DNA of 7,861 bases from Betaproteobacteria bacterium SG8_40 (lineage in GTDB: Bacteria; Pseudomonadota; Gammaproteobacteria; Burkholderiales; Eutrophovitaceae), in the NCBI GenBank assembly GCA_001304425.1, contig LJTS01000124.1, positions 1 through 7,861 on the forward strand, read 5' to 3'. A program made the translations under genes and the position numbers. The notes below the pieces were generated by a model. That model made no database searches. It was not told the origin of the DNA and saw nothing but the letters and a program-made list of their open reading frames with translations. Each line of letters starts with the position of its first letter. Positions within the stretch are counted from its first letter, which is position 1. Of this stretch, positions 1 to 7,225 are shown piece by piece.

Positions 1-1482
1 GGGGCGGGTGAGCCGGTTCCAGACGCTGCGCGCCGCATCGATGGTTTCCGACGCGGTGAGGCCGACCGGCCCGCTGCCGGCCGAAACCAGTTCGTCGGCG
101 GCAAGGCCATGTACGTGCACGCCGGCAAGCAGCGCGCTGTGGGCGGACGCGCCTTGTGCCAGCAGCGCCCCGAGGATGCCCGACAGGACGTCGCCCATGC
201 CGGCGCTCGCCATGCCCGGATTACCGGTTGTATTGATGCACCACGTGCCTTCGGCCAGGGCACAGACGCTGCCGCAGCCCTTGAGCACCACCGTTGCATC
301 GAATTCAGCGGCCAGGTCCTGTGCCGCGGCCACTCGGTCGTCCTGCACGGCCGCGGTGTCCACGCCCAGCAAGCGGGCCGCTTCGGCCGGGTGCGGGGTC
401 AGCAGCGTTGGCTGGTTACGCTGGTGCAAGGCGGCTTTCAGGCCTTTGGAGGCAGCGACGAGGTTCAGCGCATCCGCATCGAGCACGATCGGCGCATCAA
501 TGCGCAAGGCTTTTGACAGCGCATGCAGTGCCGCATCGGACTGACCGAGGCCCGGACCGATCACGGCTGCGCCAACACCCTCGCGGTCGAGTAAGTCCTC
601 GACATTGCGCAGCATCAGGTCGGGTTGAACGAAATCGACCGATGGTCCTTCGCCGAGCAGGCCCACCAGTACGCGGCCGGCGCCCAGTTTCAGCGCGGCA
701 CGCCCGGCCAGCAAGGCTGCCCCGACCATGCCGTGCGCGCCGCCAATCACCACGACGTCGCCGAAACGGCCCTTGTGGCTGTTGCGCGCGCGTACCGGCA
801 GCGCCGTGGCGACGACTTCTTCGCCGATCACATATCCATGACCGTCGGGCAGCGGCGGTGCTTCCAGGCCGAGCACTTCGAGGTGTACTTCGCCGGCATG
901 GTCGGGACCGTCGCGCGTGAGCAGGCCGGCTTTCAGCCCGAGGAAGGTGATGGTCCGGGTCGCGCGTACCGCAACCCCCAGCACCTTGCCGGTGTCGGCT
1001 TCGAGCCCTGAAGGCACGTCGATGGACACGACGGGGCGGCCGGACTGATTCAGTCTATCCACCAGGGCGGTGTGACGCGCATCCAGATCGCGCTGCAGTC
1101 CGATGCCGAACAGCCCGTCGATGGCCACCTGCCAATCGAAGCCGTCGGGAATGGTTTCCGATACAGTGCCGCCGGCGTCGCGCCAGGCGTTGGCAGCGGC
1201 TTTGGCATCCCCCTTCAGCTTCGCGGCATCGCCGGTGAACACCAGTTGCACGTCGAACCACCACTGCTTGAGGTGGCGTGCCGCGACAAACGCGTCGCCG
1301 CCGTTGTTGCCGGGGCCGGCGAGCACCAGGATGCGGCGCGCGTCCTGCGGCGCGGTGCTGCGCACCAGTTCAGCGGTGGCGCGCCCGGCGCGTTCCATCA
1401 AGGGCGGCGGCGGGTCCTGCGAAAAACCCCATCGCTCGATCTGGCGTATGTGCTCGACCAGAAATACCGGTATTGTTTGCAT
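1..1482 (-). CDS. nnr: Bifunctional NAD(P)H-hydrate epimerase / ADP-dependent NAD(P)H-hydrate dehydratase (C-terminus cut by window edge)
   Basis: Repairs hydrated NADH and NADPH in the cytoplasm: the N-terminal domain interconverts the R and S hydrates, and the C-terminal domain dehydrates the S form using ADP. I translated an uninterrupted frame of 494 codons from the ATG at 1482 to the window edge, so there is no frameshift. The epimerase (YjeF_N) half, about residues 1-210, shows MERAG at 29-33, GNNGGD at 58-63, DGLFGIG at 122-128 and DVPSGL at 155-160. The dehydratase (carbohydrate-kinase-like) half, about 220-490, shows HKGRFGDVVVIGG at 236-248, GPGLG at 309-313, DADALN at 335-340, TPHPAEAARLLG at 362-373 and the signature TGNPGMASAGMGDVLSGI at 419-436. 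E. coli Nnr has about 515 residues, so only a short tail should be missing. The ATG fits the family N-terminus (MQTIPVFLVEHIRQIER), but no Shine-Dalgarno sequence precedes it. It is divergent from purL. Three cysteines at 403, 407 and 415 near the active-site loop are slightly unusual. Confidence 0.96.
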   Translation of the reverse strand, partial: MQTIPVFLVEHIRQIERWGFSQDPPPPLMERAGRATAELVRSTAPQDARRILVLAGPGNNGGDAFVAARHLKQWWFDVQLVFTGDAAKLKGDAKAAANAWRDAGGTVSETIPDGFDWQVAIDGLFGIGLQRDLDARHTALVDRLNQSGRPVVSIDVPSGLEADTGKVLGVAVRATRTITFLGLKAGLLTRDGPDHAGEVHLEVLGLEAPPLPDGHGYVIGEEVVATALPVRARNSHKGRFGDVVVIGGAHGMVGAALLAGRAALKLGAGRVLVGLLGEGPSVDFVQPDLMLRNVEDLLDREGVGAAVIGPGLGQSDAALHALSKALRIDAPIVLDADALNLVAASKGLKAALHQRNQPTLLTPHPAEAARLLGVDTAAVQDDRVAAAQDLAAEFDATVVLKGCGSVCALAEGTWCINTTGNPGMASAGMGDVLSGILGALLAQGASAHSALLAGVHVHGLAADELVSAGSGPVGLTASETIDAARSVWNRLTRP

Positions 1483-1488
1483 GCGGCC

Positions 1489-1519
1489 AGTGTAGCTTAC
1501 TGCCGGTTCGCCGCGAACC
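1489..1519 (-). promoter_or_regulatory. Candidate nnr promoter with palindrome over the -35 region
   Basis: On the minus strand, TACACT (1494-1489) is a fair -10 match and lies directly upstream of the nnr ATG at 1482. Transcription would then begin within a base or two of the start codon, giving a leaderless or nearly leaderless message. This fits the absence of a Shine-Dalgarno sequence. A perfect inverted repeat, GGTTCGC-C-GCGAACC on the plus strand at 1505-1519, covers the place where the -35 box would be. That box itself (TTCGCG) is a poor match to consensus. The palindrome could bind a regulator or be chance in GC-rich DNA. This is inferred from motifs only. Confidence 0.35.
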
Positions 1520-1592
1520 CGGCGGGCAGTGCGACGACGTTTCCCGGGGTTCAAGGCCATGTAATGATGTTTGCGCTGTTCCGGGCACGGTA

Positions 1593-1607
1593 ACACGCGC
1601 TGCGTGT
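1593..1607. repeat. Short perfect inverted repeat in the nnr-purL intergenic region
   Basis: ACACGC-GCT-GCGTGT forms a perfect 6-bp dyad with a 3-bp centre. It lies about 65 bp upstream of the purL -10 box and more than 100 bp upstream of nnr. It has no T-run, so it is not a terminator. It does not match the E. coli PurR operator (ACGCAAACGTTTGCGT) beyond a shared CGC/GCG core, so I do not call it a PurR site. It may be an operator or may be chance. Confidence 0.3.
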
Positions 1608-1652
1608 CGTTTCTTTCCATGGCCATCGCCGCGCCAATCGCGCCACAGTCTG

Positions 1653-1678
1653 TTGGCATTTTGCACGTCGGCTATAAT
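1653..1678 (+). promoter_or_regulatory. Candidate sigma-70 promoter of purL
   Basis: A perfect -10 hexamer, TATAAT, lies at 1673-1678, 28 bp before the purL ATG. The surrounding intergenic region is otherwise GC-rich. The best -35 match is TTGGCA at 1653-1658, but the spacer is only 14 bp against the usual 17. A 17-bp spacer would need the poor box CTGTTG at 1650-1655. Transcription would start near 1685, giving a leader of roughly 20 nt. No PurR-like operator overlaps it. Confidence 0.5.
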
Positions 1679-1706
1679 TTCTCTTTAGTCACGTCCCGCC
1701 CGCTAC

Positions 1707-4700
1707 ATGCCCGAGTTTCTATCCCTGCGCGGTTCCAACGCGCTCTCGGACTTCCGCCACCGCAAGCTTCTTTTATCCCTGCAAGCCGCCTTACCTTCGG
1801 TTACCGGTTTGTCGGCGGAGTACTGGCATTTTGTCGAACTGGAGCAGCCGTTGTCGCCGCGGCACCAACGCGTGCTCGAACGTGTTCTGACTTACGGGCC
1901 GACTGCCGCAGCGGTCAAGACGGCGCCACAGATGCTGTTGGCCGTTCCGCGCTTCGGCACCATTTCGCCGTGGTCCTCGAAGGCAACCGATATCGCCCAT
2001 GCCTGCGGCCTCACGCCAGTGCGACGCATCGAACGCGGCGTTGCCTGGTACGTCCGCGTTGCAGGTAACACGCCGTTGACCGACGCACAAACCGCGACGT
2101 TGCTGCCGCTGATCCATGACCGCATGACCGAGACCGTGGTCGATTCACTGCAACTCGCCGGTGAGCTGTTCCACCACTACCAGCCCCGGCCGATGACTAC
2201 GGTTACGGTGACCGGAGGCAGCACGCAATCCGGGGTTGCCGCGCTCGAACAGGCCAATCGCGACATGGGTCTGGCACTGTCGGCCGATGAAATCGACTAT
2301 CTGGTGGAGAATTTCCGCCGCATCGGCCGCGACCCCACCGATGTCGAACTGATGATGTTCGCCCAGGCGAACTCGGAACACTGCCGTCACAAGATTTTCA
2401 ATGCCGACTGGGTCATCGACGGCGCGCCGCAGGATAAAACCCTGTTCGACATGATTCGCGAAACGCATCGGCGCAGTCCTGCCGGTACCGTGGTGGCGTA
2501 TTCGGACAATTCCGCGATCATGCAGGGCGCCACGGTCAATCGTTTCCGTCCCGATATCGACGGCGAGTACGGCGCGCGCGAGGAATCGACCCACATCCTC
2601 ATGAAGGTCGAGACGCATAACCACCCGACGGCAATTTCACCGTTCCCGGGTGCCGCCACCGGGTCGGGCGGCGAAATACGCGACGAAGGTGCGACCGGCC
2701 GCGGTTCCAGGCCGAAGGCCGGCCTGACGGGCTTCAGCGTATCCCATCTGCGGATTCCGGAATTTTCCCAGCCGTGGGAAAAACAGGACATCGGCAAGCC
2801 GGAGCGGATCGCCTCGGCACTGTCGATCATGCTCGAAGGGCCCATCGGCGGGGCGTCTTTCAACAACGAGTTCGGCCGGCCAAACCTGTTCGGTTACTTC
2901 CGTACCTACGAGCAGGCAGTCAATGGCGTCGTGCGCGGCTATCACAAACCCATCATGATCGCCGGCGGCGTCGGCAACATCGCTGCCGACCAGTCTTTCA
3001 AGATCGACTTCGATGCAGGTACGTTGATCGTGCAGCTCGGCGGTCCGGGCATGTTGATCGGCATGGGCGGCGGGGCGGCGTCGAGCATGGCCACGGGGGC
3101 CAATACCGCCGACCTAGACTTTGATTCGGTGCAGCGCGGCAACGCCGAGATTCAACGCCGCTGTCAGGAAGTTATCGACCGCTGCTGGGCAATGGGTGAT
3201 TCGAACCCGATATTGTCGATTCACGATGTCGGGGCGGGCGGCCTGTCCAATGCGCTGCCGGAACTGGTCGACGGCGCCGGTTGCGGCGCGCGCATCAACC
3301 TGCGCGACATTCCCTCGGAAGAACCCGGCATGACGCCGATGCAAGTGTGGAGCAACGAGGCGCAGGAGCGATACATGCTCGCCGTCGCACCGGAGCGGGT
3401 TGAACAGTTCAAGGCGTTGTGCGAGCGCGAGCGCTGTCCGTACGCGGTGCTCGGGGTTGCCAGCGACGACGGGCGCCTGCAAGTCAGCGACCCGCTGTTC
3501 AATAACGATCCGGTCGACGTCGACCTTGCAGTCATTCTCGGCAAGCCGCCGAAGATGACACGGCAGGTGTCGCGTCAAAAGGCGCGGTTGAAGAAGCTGG
3601 ACCTCGCCGGCGTGGACATCGACGAGGCGGCACGCCGGATACTGCGTTTCCCGGCTGTTGCCGACAAGACCTTCCTCGTCTCGATTGCCGACCGCAGTGT
3701 TGGCGGATTGTGTTCGCGCGACGCATTCGTCGGGCCCTGGCAGGTGCCGGTGGCCGACGTCGCCGTGACGCTGATGGGATTCGACACCGCGCGCGGAGAG
3801 GCCTTCACCATGGGCGAGCGCACGCCGCTGGCGGTCATTGACGGACCGGCTTCGGGACGCATGGCGATTGGCGAAGCCATTACCAATATTGCCGCTGCCT
3901 CGATTGCGGGCCTGGGCGACGTCAAGCTCTCGGCCAACTGGATGGCGCCAGCCGGTTATCGCAGCGAGGACGCCGTGCTGTACGACACCGTGCGCGCTGT
4001 TGGCATGGACCTGTGCCCCGAACTCGGTATCAGCATACCGGTGGGCAAGGATTCGATGTCGATGCGCACGGCCTGGTCAGAAGGCGGGCGCGACAGGGAG
4101 GTGGTCGCGCCCGTGTCGTTGATCGTGTCTGCGTTCGCGCCGGTCCGTGACGCCCGGCGCACGTTGACGCCATGCCTTGCCGCCGACGAGCAGACGTCGC
4201 TGCTGTTGGTCGATCTTGCGGCAGGCAAGCGCCGGCTCGGCGGCTCGGTGCTGGCACAGGCGTACTCGCAGACCGGCAACCAGGCGCCGGATGTCGAATC
4301 GCCGGCAAAGCTGCGGGCATTTTTCGGCGTGGTTCAGGAACTCAATTCCGCCGGGCGGCTGCTTGCATATCACGACCGTTCAGACGGTGGTTTGTTCGTC
4401 ACGCTGGCGGAAATGATGTTTGCCTCGCACGTGGGCGTCACCGTCGATGTCGGTCCATGCCGTGACCGTGAGGATGAACTGGCAGCGCTGTTTTGCGAGG
4501 AACTCGGTGCGGTGCTGCAAGTGGCAAACCATGAACTCGACAGCGTGTTGTCGGCATTCGCGCAAGCCGGGCTTGCAACGGATACGCGAGTGATCGGCTC
4601 GCCGAATCGTTCTGGACAACTCATCGTCAAAGCACACGGCAGGGCCGTGTACGAGGCGCTGGGCACCGAACTTCAGCGCGTCTGGTCGGAGACGACATTT

Positions 4701-5612
4701 CACATGCAGCGGCTGCGCGACAATCCGCAATGCGCGCAGCAGGAATACGATCGCATTCTCGACGCGGCCGACCCGGGGCTGCACGCCAGACTCACCTTCG
4801 AACCCGCCGAGGACATCAGCGCGCCGTTCGTATCGACCGGCGTGCGCCCGGCCATCGCCATCCTGCGTGAGCAGGGCGTTAACGGCCAGGTCGAGATGGC
4901 GGCGGCCTTTGACCGGGCCGGTTTCCGTGCAATCGACGTGCACATGACCGACATCATTGCCGGGCGCGTGAGTCTTGCCGACTTCAAGGGGATCGCTGCC
5001 TGCGGCGGGTTTTCCTATGGCGATGTGCTCGGTGCGGGGGAAGGTTGGGCGAAATCGATCCTTTTCAACGATCGCGCGCGCGGCGAGTTCGAAAGTTTCT
5101 TCACGCGCGGCGATTCGTTTGCGCTGGGTGTGTGCAATGGTTGCCAGATGATGTCGAACCTGCATGCAATCATTCCGGGGACCGACCACTGGCCGCATTT
5201 CGTGCGTAACCGCTCCGAGCAGTTCGAGGCGCGCTTCGTGATGACCGAAATCGTCCGCAGCCCGTCGATACTGCTGCAAGGCATGGAGGGTTCGCGCTTT
5301 CCGGTAGCGACAGCGCATGGCGAAGGCTACGCCGAGTTTGCGTCGAAACAGCAACAGGCGGCTGCAAGGCCGTTCGTATCGCTGCGCTATGTCGATAACT
5401 ACGGCAAGCCGACGCAGCGTTACCCGTTCAATCCGAACGGCTCGCCCGACGGAATCACGGGGTTGACGTCCGAAGACGGCCGTTTCACGATCCTGATGCC
5501 GCACCCGGAGCGTGTGTTCCGGGCCTTGCAGAATTCGTGGCACCCCGGAGACTGGGGTGAAGACGGACCATGGATACGCATGTTCCGCAATGCGCGTGTC
5601 TGGGTTGGCTGA
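1707..5612 (+). CDS. purL: Phosphoribosylformylglycinamidine synthase, single-chain form
   Basis: Catalyses step 4 of de novo purine synthesis: FGAR + glutamine + ATP give FGAM + glutamate + ADP + Pi, in the cytoplasm. It is complete at 1301 residues, against about 1295 in E. coli. The N-terminal PurS-like region (about 1-150) opens with LRGSNALSDFR as in the family. The first PurM-like half carries ANSEHCRH at 221-228, ETHNHP at 302-307, the glycine-rich ATP loop GAATGSGGEIRDEG at 315-328 and HDVGAGGL at 506-513. The second half carries VGKDSMSM from 779 and DRSDGGL at 890-896. The fused class I glutaminase domain starts near 1046 and keeps GGFSYGDVLGAG from 1100, nucleophile Cys1143 (GVCNGCQ) and the His1266/Glu1268 pair (MPHPE). 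The start is firm: an in-frame TAG at 1686-1688 leaves no other start codon upstream. There is no clear Shine-Dalgarno sequence. The gene stands alone on its strand, divergent from nnr and convergent with the PPIase gene. Confidence 0.98.
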   Translation: MPEFLSLRGSNALSDFRHRKLLLSLQAALPSVTGLSAEYWHFVELEQPLSPRHQRVLERVLTYGPTAAAVKTAPQMLLAVPRFGTISPWSSKATDIAHACGLTPVRRIERGVAWYVRVAGNTPLTDAQTATLLPLIHDRMTETVVDSLQLAGELFHHYQPRPMTTVTVTGGSTQSGVAALEQANRDMGLALSADEIDYLVENFRRIGRDPTDVELMMFAQANSEHCRHKIFNADWVIDGAPQDKTLFDMIRETHRRSPAGTVVAYSDNSAIMQGATVNRFRPDIDGEYGAREESTHILMKVETHNHPTAISPFPGAATGSGGEIRDEGATGRGSRPKAGLTGFSVSHLRIPEFSQPWEKQDIGKPERIASALSIMLEGPIGGASFNNEFGRPNLFGYFRTYEQAVNGVVRGYHKPIMIAGGVGNIAADQSFKIDFDAGTLIVQLGGPGMLIGMGGGAASSMATGANTADLDFDSVQRGNAEIQRRCQEVIDRCWAMGDSNPILSIHDVGAGGLSNALPELVDGAGCGARINLRDIPSEEPGMTPMQVWSNEAQERYMLAVAPERVEQFKALCERERCPYAVLGVASDDGRLQVSDPLFNNDPVDVDLAVILGKPPKMTRQVSRQKARLKKLDLAGVDIDEAARRILRFPAVADKTFLVSIADRSVGGLCSRDAFVGPWQVPVADVAVTLMGFDTARGEAFTMGERTPLAVIDGPASGRMAIGEAITNIAAASIAGLGDVKLSANWMAPAGYRSEDAVLYDTVRAVGMDLCPELGISIPVGKDSMSMRTAWSEGGRDREVVAPVSLIVSAFAPVRDARRTLTPCLAADEQTSLLLVDLAAGKRRLGGSVLAQAYSQTGNQAPDVESPAKLRAFFGVVQELNSAGRLLAYHDRSDGGLFVTLAEMMFASHVGVTVDVGPCRDREDELAALFCEELGAVLQVANHELDSVLSAFAQAGLATDTRVIGSPNRSGQLIVKAHGRAVYEALGTELQRVWSETTFHMQRLRDNPQCAQQEYDRILDAADPGLHARLTFEPAEDISAPFVSTGVRPAIAILREQGVNGQVEMAAAFDRAGFRAIDVHMTDIIAGRVSLADFKGIAACGGFSYGDVLGAGEGWAKSILFNDRARGEFESFFTRGDSFALGVCNGCQMMSNLHAIIPGTDHWPHFVRNRSEQFEARFVMTEIVRSPSILLQGMEGSRFPVATAHGEGYAEFASKQQQAAARPFVSLRYVDNYGKPTQRYPFNPNGSPDGITGLTSEDGRFTILMPHPERVFRALQNSWHPGDWGEDGPWIRMFRNARVWVG

Positions 5613-5646
5613 TCCGGGTTGGCCGTTTTTGCCGGGTGCAGGACAA

Positions 5647-5676
5647 AAAAATGCGCGGCGATTGCCGCGCATTTTT
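5647..5676. terminator. Bidirectional intrinsic terminator between purL and the PPIase gene
   Basis: A perfect 13-bp stem (arms 5647-5659 and 5664-5676) closes a GATT tetraloop. The core is ATGCGCGGC/GCCGCGCAT, extended by A:T pairs. The plus strand ends in TTTTT at 5672-5676. The minus strand ends in a U-run made from the A-run at 5645-5651. It starts 34 bp after the purL stop and 21 bp past the PPIase stop, so it can end transcripts from both converging genes. Confidence 0.9.
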
Positions 5677-5697
5677 CGTTTCGGCGCTGAAGATGGC

Positions 5698-6534
5698 TTA
5701 TTTCGATTCGAGCGAACCCGTTTTCTCGATTTTGGCCTCGCCGCGCAGCCGCGTGATCAGTTCGTCGCGCGATGTGGTGAGCATGTCCTTGCGCAATTGT
5801 TCCTCGACCTCTTCATAGGAGGGAAACTGCGGCGAGCGCATGCCGAGCACCTCGACGACGTGATAACCGTAGTCGGACTTGACCGGCTTCGACGTTGTGC
5901 CGCCTTCGCCCAGCGCGACAACGGCATCCGCAAACGGTTTGACGTAGCGTCCGGCTTCCGCCCAGCCCAGGTCCCCGCCGTTTTCCCGTGATCCGGTATC
6001 GGTCGAGAACTCTTCGGCGAGTTTGGCGAAGTCCGCGCCCTCATCGAGTTGCTTGATGATGTCGTTGGCCTGAGCTTCCTCGTCAACCAGGATATGCCGC
6101 ACGTGATACTGCTTTTCGCCCGTTTTCTCGTTCTGCGCCTTGATGCGTTCGTACTCGGCGTGCTTGGCTTCATCGCTGGGTTCCAGCTCGACGATCAGTT
6201 CGTTGAACAGCAAGGAAATCAGCAGTTGCTGTTTCATGGCGTCCAGCTGTGCATTGTAGGTGTCGCTTTGGTCCATCTTGCGCCGCTCGGCCTCCTGAAC
6301 CAGCACTTCGCGCGTGATCATGATCTCGCGCAGTTCCTCGCGAAACGCGGGCGTGTCCTGCTGGCCCTGCGAGGTCTGGCTCTCCAGCAGCAGGTCGAAA
6401 CGCGACTTCGGGACGGCAACACCGTTGACCGTGGCGATGGCCTCTTCATCTGCGGCGCTTGCCGGTGTGGAAAATACCGCGGCAAGCGACAGCGCTGCGG
6501 CGAGCGGGATCGTGTGGATCAAATTCCGGAACAT
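5698..6534 (-). CDS. Periplasmic parvulin-type (PpiC/SurA-like) peptidyl-prolyl cis-trans isomerase
   Basis: Predicted foldase that isomerises Xaa-Pro bonds of proteins in the periplasm. It has 278 residues. Residues 1-27 form a Sec signal peptide (basic start, hydrophobic LAAALSLAAVF, cleavage after ASA). There is no lipobox cysteine, so it should be soluble rather than a lipoprotein. Residues about 30-135 form a helical SurA_N-like chaperone segment. The single rotamase domain spans about 143-232, with VRHILV at 145-150, FSTDTGS at 176-182, NGGDLGW at 185-191 and YGYHVVEV at 222-229. The two histidines typical of active parvulins are present (His147, His225). A charged C-terminal helix follows. 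The ATG at 6534 has a good Shine-Dalgarno sequence. It is the last gene of the yciB-yciI-bolA block, 65 bp after bolA, with the terminator just beyond it. It is shorter than SurA and has one rotamase domain instead of two, so I give no gene symbol. Confidence 0.93.
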   Translation of the reverse strand: MFRNLIHTIPLAAALSLAAVFSTPASAADEEAIATVNGVAVPKSRFDLLLESQTSQGQQDTPAFREELREIMITREVLVQEAERRKMDQSDTYNAQLDAMKQQLLISLLFNELIVELEPSDEAKHAEYERIKAQNEKTGEKQYHVRHILVDEEAQANDIIKQLDEGADFAKLAEEFSTDTGSRENGGDLGWAEAGRYVKPFADAVVALGEGGTTSKPVKSDYGYHVVEVLGMRSPQFPSYEEVEEQLRKDMLTTSRDELITRLRGEAKIEKTGSLESK

Positions 6535-6540
6535 AGGGTT

Positions 6541-6545
6541 TCCTT
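6541..6545 (-). promoter_or_regulatory. Ribosome binding site of the PPIase gene
   Basis: AAGGA on the minus strand lies 6 nt before the ATG at 6534 and supports that start. The 65-bp gap between bolA and this gene shows no convincing -35/-10 pair, so the gene is probably read from an upstream promoter but translated independently. Confidence 0.75.
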
Positions 6546-6599
6546 AAGCTGGGGAAAAGGGTTGGAAAAGATGAAGCGGGTGGGAAGTCGGAGGCTCGT

Positions 6600-6926
6600 T
6601 CAGGAACCGCGGTTATCGGCGGGCCGGCGGGAGTGATCATCCGGCGTGCCATCGGCCGCGTCGAGTTCGCCGGGCGTGAAGGCGCGGATCGCCAGCGCGT
6701 GAATTCTTGCGGGCATGAGATCCCCCACAGCCTGATAGATCATACGATGTCGCGCGAGCATGTTTTTTCCTTCAAACCGGTCAGACACGATCACGAGCTG
6801 AAAGTGCCCGCCACCGCTTTCCATCGCCCCGGCGTGCCCGGCGTGCTCGTGACTGTCGTCGAATATCTCGAGCGCTTGCGGATGCAGCTCATTGAGCCGT
6901 TGCCGGATCAGGGTGGCGGTATCCAT
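6600..6926 (-). CDS. bolA: BolA family protein
   Basis: Small cytoplasmic protein of the BolA family. Members partner monothiol glutaredoxins through a shared Fe-S cluster, and in E. coli BolA also affects morphology and stress gene expression. It has 108 residues. The core is diagnostic: GGHF at 39-42, LVIVSDRFEG at 44-53, RHRMIY at 59-64 and IHALAI at 75-80. His76 is the conserved C-terminal His that serves as cluster ligand. The loop before GGHF is histidine-rich (SHEHAGH at 25-31), as in His-type BolA1 proteins rather than the Cys-type. RHRMIY marks it as BolA proper rather than the short IbaG type. After TPGE at 84-87 a polar tail of about 20 residues (DAADGTPDDHSRRPADNRGS) looks disordered. 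The ATG at 6926 overlaps the yciI stop as TGATG. A GTG one codon upstream (6929) is an alternative. There is no Shine-Dalgarno sequence, so translation is probably coupled to yciI. Confidence 0.95.
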   Translation of the reverse strand: MDTATLIRQRLNELHPQALEIFDDSHEHAGHAGAMESGGGHFQLVIVSDRFEGKNMLARHRMIYQAVGDLMPARIHALAIRAFTPGELDAADGTPDDHSRRPADNRGS

Positions 6927-7225
6927 CACGGCAGAACCATGTTGAAGGGCTTGACGCTGACCGTCTCGAACACGCCAGTGGTGACGTAGGGGTCGTCATC
7001 GATCCATGCGCGGGCATCTTCCAGCGAATCGAATTCGGCGACGATCAGGCTGCCGCTGACGCCGGCCGGACCGGGATCCGGGCTGTCGATGGCGGGGAAG
7101 GGGCCGGCGAGGATCACGCGCCCTGCGTCGAGCAGTTCTTCCATGCGCTTCATGTGGGCCGGTCGCGCCTGCTTGCGGCGTTCCTGGCTGTCCGGAGAAT
7201 CTTCGGCGATGATCGCGTACAGCAT
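6926..7225 (-). CDS. yciI: YciI family protein
   Basis: Small cytoplasmic protein of 99 residues, the usual length (E. coli YciI 98), with a ferredoxin-like dimeric alpha-beta barrel fold. The cellular function of the family is not settled. A His-Asp pair in the pocket has been proposed as catalytic, matched here by His24 in RPAHMKR and Asp33 in ELLDAGR. Other family marks are MLYAIIAED at the start, LAGPFPAID at 39-47, FDSLEDARAWIDDDPYV at 65-81 and VSVKPFN near the end. The ATG at 7225 is preceded by a strong Shine-Dalgarno sequence. It overlaps the yciB stop by one base (TGATG), and its own stop overlaps the bolA start in the same way. The frame stays open upstream of 7225, but that part overlaps yciB and looks unlike the family. 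Confidence 0.95.
   Translation of the reverse strand: MLYAIIAEDSPDSQERRKQARPAHMKRMEELLDAGRVILAGPFPAIDSPDPGPAGVSGSLIVAEFDSLEDARAWIDDDPYVTTGVFETVSVKPFNMVLP

Noticed and set aside
8..1011. Several long plus-strand open frames opposite nnr
   Set aside because: The minus strand here encodes Nnr with all its motifs in one uninterrupted frame. The plus-strand translations are Ala/Arg/Pro-rich with no recognisable domain.
1..1482. Possible frameshift or decay of nnr
   Set aside because: Base-by-base translation from 1482 to 1 gives 494 codons without a stop and with both domains intact. The gene is merely cut by the window edge.
1593..1607. PurR operator upstream of purL
   Set aside because: The dyad shares only a CGC/GCG core with the E. 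coli PurR site and lacks its AAACGTTT centre.
1571..2068. Plus-strand open frame beginning in the intergenic region and running into purL
   Set aside because: It overlaps purL in a different frame, has an Arg/Ala-rich composition and no ribosome site or recognisable domain.
4380..5672. A 430-codon open frame on the minus strand opposite the 3' part of purL
   Set aside because: It is antisense to the well-conserved second PurM half and glutaminase domain of PurL, matches no family I recognise, starts inside the terminator hairpin and has no ribosome site. It looks like a shadow frame from third-position GC bias.
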